A stretch of DNA of 9,139 nucleotides from Chloroflexota bacterium. GTDB taxonomy: Bacteria; Chloroflexota; Limnocylindria; Limnocylindrales; CSP1-4. The position numbers and the translations under genes are program-made. Below the pieces are notes generated by a model. It was given only the letters and a program-made list of their open reading frames with translations, was not told the DNA's origin and searched no databases. The stretch covers positions 1-9,139 of the forward strand of contig VBFZ01000061.1 of NCBI GenBank assembly GCA_005880805.1. Reading direction: 5' to 3'. Of this stretch, positions 6,516 to 9,139 are shown in pieces (the stretch's first letter is position 1; each line of letters begins with the position of its first letter).

Positions 6516-7194
6516 GGGGTCGCGCCGCCGGGTGCGACCTCGCCGCGACGATGGGCCGGGCCTGTTCCGACCCGCCGTCGGCCTGCTGGCCGCCACGGCC
6601 GCGTTCACGGCGACGTTTCGCGGGCCCCGCGCACGCTTCTGGACGCGCATGACCTGGACCGGGATCGGGCTGGGATCTTTGGCCCTGGCGACGTCTTCGC
6701 CGGCCCGCCGGATTCGCATCGGGCCCCGGGAGATCGTGGTCGGCCTCGGCTCGGCCGGCGTCCTGTATGGGACGTTCCTCGCGGGTGACACATTCGCACG
6801 TCGACTCGTGCCCGGCGGGGCGGCCGACATCCGGGACGTCTATGCCCTGCGCAGCCTTCGACCCCGGCCTGAGATCGCGGCACGACTCGCGGCGATCATC
6901 GGCCCTGCCGAGGAGCTGTTCTGGCGTGGCCTGGTCCAGGAGTCGCTCATGCGCCGATACGGGCGGTGGTCGGGCGCGCTGATGGCGGCGTTCGCCTACG
7001 GCGGCGTGCACGTCGTGACCGGCAACTTCACCCTCCTGGGTGCGGCGAGTGTCGCCGGCGCCCACTGGTGCGCCCTGTACGCGGCGGGCGTTCCCCTCGG
7101 CGCCCTGGTCGTAAGCCACGTCACCTGGGACGTGTGGATCTTCCTGTTGCAGCCGACCTCCGACATCGACGCGCCGGAAACCAGGGGCGTGTGA
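6508..7194 (+). CDS. CPBP family intramembrane metalloprotease
   Basis: 228-residue membrane protein of the CPBP (Abi/Rce1-like) family, intramembrane endopeptidases related to the CAAX prenyl protease. The motifs are visible in order: E135-E136-LFW-R140 (EExxxR), FAYGGVH with His168, and SHVTWDVW with His204; Asp208 takes the place of the commoner Asn. Several hydrophobic segments lie around these, after a basic, probably cytoplasmic N-terminus. The GTG start at 6508 overlaps the stop of the prenyltransferase fusion by 8 bases, which implies coupled translation. The substrate is unknown. Partnership with a prenyltransferase invites a prenyl-linked role, but many CPBP proteins are unrelated to prenylation, so this remains speculation. 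Confidence 0.88.
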   Translation: MAEGSRRRVRPRRDDGPGLFRPAVGLLAATAAFTATFRGPRARFWTRMTWTGIGLGSLALATSSPARRIRIGPREIVVGLGSAGVLYGTFLAGDTFARRLVPGGAADIRDVYALRSLRPRPEIAARLAAIIGPAEELFWRGLVQESLMRRYGRWSGALMAAFAYGGVHVVTGNFTLLGAASVAGAHWCALYAAGVPLGALVVSHVTWDVWIFLLQPTSDIDAPETRGV

Positions 7195-7229
7195 CGCCCG
7201 CAGCGCAATTCCGTTGCCGTTCCCGGGCG
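7195..7229 (+). terminator. Weak inverted repeat after the CPBP gene
   Basis: CGCCCG at 7195-7200 and CGGGCG at 7224-7229 can pair across a 23-base loop immediately after the CPBP stop. The long loop and lack of a T-tract make it a poor terminator, so the sigma factor gene could still be co-transcribed from upstream. I find no convincing promoter in the gap 7195-7255. Confidence 0.2.
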
Positions 7230-7270
7230 ACAATGCAACCAACCGGCGGCTACCCGTGTTGAACAGGTCG

Positions 7271-7840
7271 ATGGACGACGAGCTCCCGGGCCTCCTGGCG
7301 CGCGATCTGGATGGCGCCTTCGAGCGCCTCGTTCGCGAGCACCAGCATCGGGTCTACACGATTGCCCTTCGTATCACCGGCAATTCCAGTGACGCCGAGG
7401 AGATCGCGCAGGACGTCTTCCTGCGTGCCTACCGCGCGCTGGCCGGCTACACACGAGAACGTGCGCGTCAGCTGCGGCTCCGGCCCTGGCTCGCAACGAT
7501 CGCGGTGAACCTGGCGCGCAACCGCCTTCGGCGACACCGTCCGGCGGCGTCGGACATCGACTCGCTCTCCCAGGCGGAGGTTCCGCGGGCAAACGGGGGC
7601 ACACCCCAGGTCGAGCTCGCCCGGCGGGAGACCGCCGCGCATTGGCAACGCCTGCTGGCCGACCTGCCGGACCGCTACCGGGTGCCGCTGGTGCTGCGCT
7701 ACGTCGACGAGCTCACCTATCCCGAGATGACCGAGGTCCTGGGCATGCCGTCCGGGACGCTCAAGGCCCAGGTACACCGCGGACTGCACCTGCTCCGGGC
7801 CGCTCACGACGCCGCGGAACGAGAGGAGCTGACTGCATGA
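7271..7840 (+). CDS. ECF subfamily RNA polymerase sigma factor
   Basis: 189-residue alternative sigma factor of the extracytoplasmic-function type. Region 2 is at about residues 15-60: FERLVREHQHRVYTIALRIT, then the core-binding helix SDAEEIAQDVFLRAYRAL. RPWLATIAVNLARNRLRRHR at 71-90 follows, as in this family. Region 4, about 118-176, contains the helix-turn-helix for -35 recognition (LTYPEMTEVLGMPSGTLKAQVHRG). The ATG at 7271 is chosen because homology begins a few residues later; in-frame GTG at 7256 (GGCGG 6 bases before it) and TTG at 7214 are alternatives. The stop overlaps the ATG of the repair gene as ATGA. No zinc-finger anti-sigma or membrane anti-sigma gene lies alongside, so the control mechanism is not visible. 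Confidence 0.93.
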   Translation: MDDELPGLLARDLDGAFERLVREHQHRVYTIALRITGNSSDAEEIAQDVFLRAYRALAGYTRERARQLRLRPWLATIAVNLARNRLRRHRPAASDIDSLSQAEVPRANGGTPQVELARRETAAHWQRLLADLPDRYRVPLVLRYVDELTYPEMTEVLGMPSGTLKAQVHRGLHLLRAAHDAAEREELTA

Positions 7841-8641
7841 CTGGTCTCGCGACCGAGCACCCACACGACGACGGAAGCCTGGCGCTGGTCGAAGCCGCCC
7901 TTGTCGAGCTGCGAACGCCGGCGCCCGCCGCCCTCCTGCCGAACCGGCCTGGCCGACCAGTACACCGTCATCGAGACGGCTCTGGGTCCCGTGTTCGTCG
8001 CGTGGAACGGCCGAGGCGTATCCACGATCACCGAGGCCGCCGACAAAACCGCCTTCGAGACCCGGTTCCGGCAGGCCTTCGGGCGTCCAATCCGTCGGGC
8101 GACCTCCATGCCCGCGGCACTCGGCCGGGCGATAGCGGCTCGGTTGGCTGGTGATCGGAGGGCGCGCGTGCCGGTGGACTGGCGCGGCCGGACGTCGTTC
8201 GAACAGGCGGTCTGGAAGAAGGCGCTCGAGATTCCGGCCGGCGAGGTGCGTCCCTACAGCTGGATCGCGCGCGAGATCGGGCGACCGAAGGCCGTTCGCG
8301 CGGTCGGCACCGCGCTCGCAAGGAATCCCATTCCGCTCGTGATCCCGTGCCATCGCGTCGTACGTGTCGACGGCCACATCGGCGAGTACGGGCTCGGCGG
8401 GCCGAAGAACAAGCGAACGATCCTCCAGGCTGAAGGCGTCGACGTCGACGGCCTCGAGCGGCTGGCGGGCTCCGGGCTTCGATACACCGGCTCGGACACG
8501 ACACGGATCTTCTGCCTGCCGACGTGCCGCAACGCACGCCGCGTCACGGCTGCCCATCGTGTGCGGTTCCACTCAGAGCGGGAGGCTGCGACCCGCGGGT
8601 ATCGCGCCTGCAAGGTGTGCCGGCCGGCCGTTGCGGCCTGA
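7837..8641 (+). CDS. Permuted Ada: methyltransferase plus C-terminal Ada zinc domain, frame-interrupted
   Basis: DNA alkylation repair protein, about 267 residues if one frame change near 7942 is allowed. The ATG at 7837 is preceded by AGGAG (7824-7828, 8-base spacing) and overlaps the sigma factor stop. Its frame gives 35 residues, then skipping one base at 7942 joins TGLADQYTVIETALGPVFVAWNG. In the downstream frame, numbered from TTG 7901 (246 residues), comes the O6-alkylguanine-DNA alkyltransferase domain with SFEQAVWKKALEIPAGEV, RAVGTALARNP and active site PCHR (Cys150, codon at 8348). A C-terminal Ada-type module follows, with Cys205-x3-Cys209 and Cys237-x2-Cys240, the spacing of the methyl-phosphotriester domain of E. 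coli Ada, which is N-terminal there. No AraC-type helix-turn-helix is present. An intact protein could start inside the second frame, but the strong ribosome binding site supports 7837. Confidence 0.88.
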
Positions 8642-8642
8642 A

Positions 8643-8666
8643 GCCGGGTGCTTCGCGAACGCCGGC
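8643..8666. terminator. Symmetric element between convergent genes
   Basis: GCCGG at 8643-8647 can pair with CCGGC at 8662-8666, with the palindrome TTCGCGAA (8652-8659) nested inside. It fills most of the 30-base gap between the Ada-like gene and the acyl-CoA dehydrogenase gene, which face each other. The stem is short and there is no T-tract. Confidence 0.3.
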
Positions 8667-8671
8667 CGCCT

Positions 8672-9139
8672 TCAGCCAGGCTCGAAGCCCTGCGCGGGCC
8701 ACGGCTCGCAGCGAAGCGGGCGATCCTCCCGGTAGCCGAGGGCGTAATCGGCCTGGATCAGCGTATGGAGCTGGCTGGTGCCCTCGTAGATGACGGCCGC
8801 CTTCGCGTTGCGCAGGTACCGTTCGACGGGGAACTCGTTCGAGTAGCCGTTCGCCCCGTGGATCTGGATCGCGTCCAGCGCACTCTGCACCGCGTGTTCG
8901 GTCGCGTGCCACTTCGCGAGTGACGTCTCGCGGGTATTGCGCAGGCCCCGGTTCTTCAGCCAGCCGGCCCGCAAGACAAGCAGGCGGCCGACCTCGATCC
9001 CCCTGGCCATGTTGGCGATCATCTGCTTGACCAGCTGGTGGCGGCCGATCTCCTCGCCGAACGTCTGCCGTTCGTGGGCGTACTTGAGCGAGGCGTCGAG
9101 GCACGCCTGCGCGAGCCCGACCGCCCCCGAGGCGACGGT
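8672..9139 (-). CDS. Acyl-CoA dehydrogenase, C-terminal part (cut by window edge)
   Basis: 155 residues plus TGA; the N-terminal part lies beyond 9139, and the internal ATG at 9022 is not the start because the family continues upstream without a break. Visible motifs of the C-terminal helical domain are YAHERQTFGEEIGRHQLVKQ, which contributes the FAD-contacting Arg, HGANGYSNEFPVERYLRNAK, and AVIYEGTSQLH, whose Glu lies where the catalytic base sits in short- and medium-chain acyl-CoA dehydrogenases. It oxidises acyl-CoA thioesters at the alpha-beta bond, passing electrons to ETF. About 25 residues after the YEGTS segment (ADYALGYREDRPLRCEPWPA...) form a slightly extended tail. The exact acyl substrate cannot be decided. 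It is transcribed toward the Ada-like gene. Confidence 0.94.
   Translation of the reverse strand, partial: TVASGAVGLAQACLDASLKYAHERQTFGEEIGRHQLVKQMIANMARGIEVGRLLVLRAGWLKNRGLRNTRETSLAKWHATEHAVQSALDAIQIHGANGYSNEFPVERYLRNAKAAVIYEGTSQLHTLIQADYALGYREDRPLRCEPWPAQGFEPG

Noticed and set aside
5342..6652. 436-codon forward ORF in another frame of the fusion gene
   Set aside because: Arg/Gly/Pro-rich shadow frame. The UbiA motifs are in the main frame.
7900..7960. Programmed frameshift in the Ada-like gene
   Set aside because: There is no slippery heptamer or run of identical bases and no obvious stimulating stem at the junction, so a plain indel or consensus error is simpler.
7250..8572. 440-codon reverse ORF across the sigma factor and Ada-like genes
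   Set aside because: The opposite strand carries sigma regions 2 and 4 and the PCHR active site. The reverse product has no family pattern.
8544..9104. Reverse ORF overlapping the acyl-CoA dehydrogenase in another frame
   Set aside because: Arg/Pro-rich shadow. The neighbouring frame carries the YEGTSQLH and RQTFG motifs without interruption to the window edge.

Overview
The window is a compact stretch of high-GC bacterial chromosome, with GC-rich third codon positions, frequent GTG/TTG starts and short or overlapping gene junctions. The content (luciferase-like flavin/F420-type oxidoreductase, MenA-like prenyltransferase, cupredoxin lipoprotein with an Ala/Ser/Pro linker, ECF sigma factor, acyl-CoA dehydrogenase) fits a soil or freshwater Chloroflexota lineage (Limnocylindria-like) or possibly an actinobacterium. 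This placement is inference, because there is no marker gene. I see no tRNA, rRNA, CRISPR array, transposon or phage gene, and no gene-free stretch longer than 300 bases.

Left part (1-570): the possible tail of one gene overlaps the start of a nitroreductase-family gene. The nitroreductase is broken by an internal deletion with frameshift near position 390. A GC hairpin at 543-569 separates it from the convergent operon to its right.

Leftward operon (571-3858, minus strand): a degenerate glyoxalase-fold (VOC) protein, a GNAT acetyltransferase, an ABC ATPase and an ABC-2 permease, in transcription order, with gaps of 20, 33 and 22 bases at the adopted starts. The ATPase and permease form a DrrAB-like exporter. 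The set resembles a small resistance or self-protection cassette (modify, bind, export), but the substrate is unknown.

Centre (3859-4442): a divergent intergenic region, then a short cupredoxin lipoprotein gene with a very strong ribosome binding site. It ends in a hairpin. Next come a 7+7 inverted repeat and a TATGAT -10 element in front of the following gene.

Rightward cluster (4443-8641): the central oddity is one 690-codon ORF that fuses a luciferase-like oxidoreductase to a complete MenA/UbiA-type membrane prenyltransferase. A CPBP (Rce1-like) membrane protease gene overlaps its end by 8 bases. Then follow an ECF sigma factor with no recognisable anti-sigma gene beside it and, overlapping its stop by ATGA, a DNA alkylation repair gene. 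That repair protein has the Ada parts in permuted order: methyltransferase first, four-cysteine zinc module last. Its reading frame is interrupted near 7942.

Right edge (8672-9139, minus strand): the C-terminal part of an acyl-CoA dehydrogenase, convergent with the repair gene.

Two of the nine genes that can be read through have frame disruptions. They could be real decay or consensus errors in a draft or metagenome assembly. The strongest candidates for something new are the oxidoreductase-prenyltransferase fusion with its protease partner and operator-like repeat, and the ECF sigma factor coupled to a permuted Ada protein.
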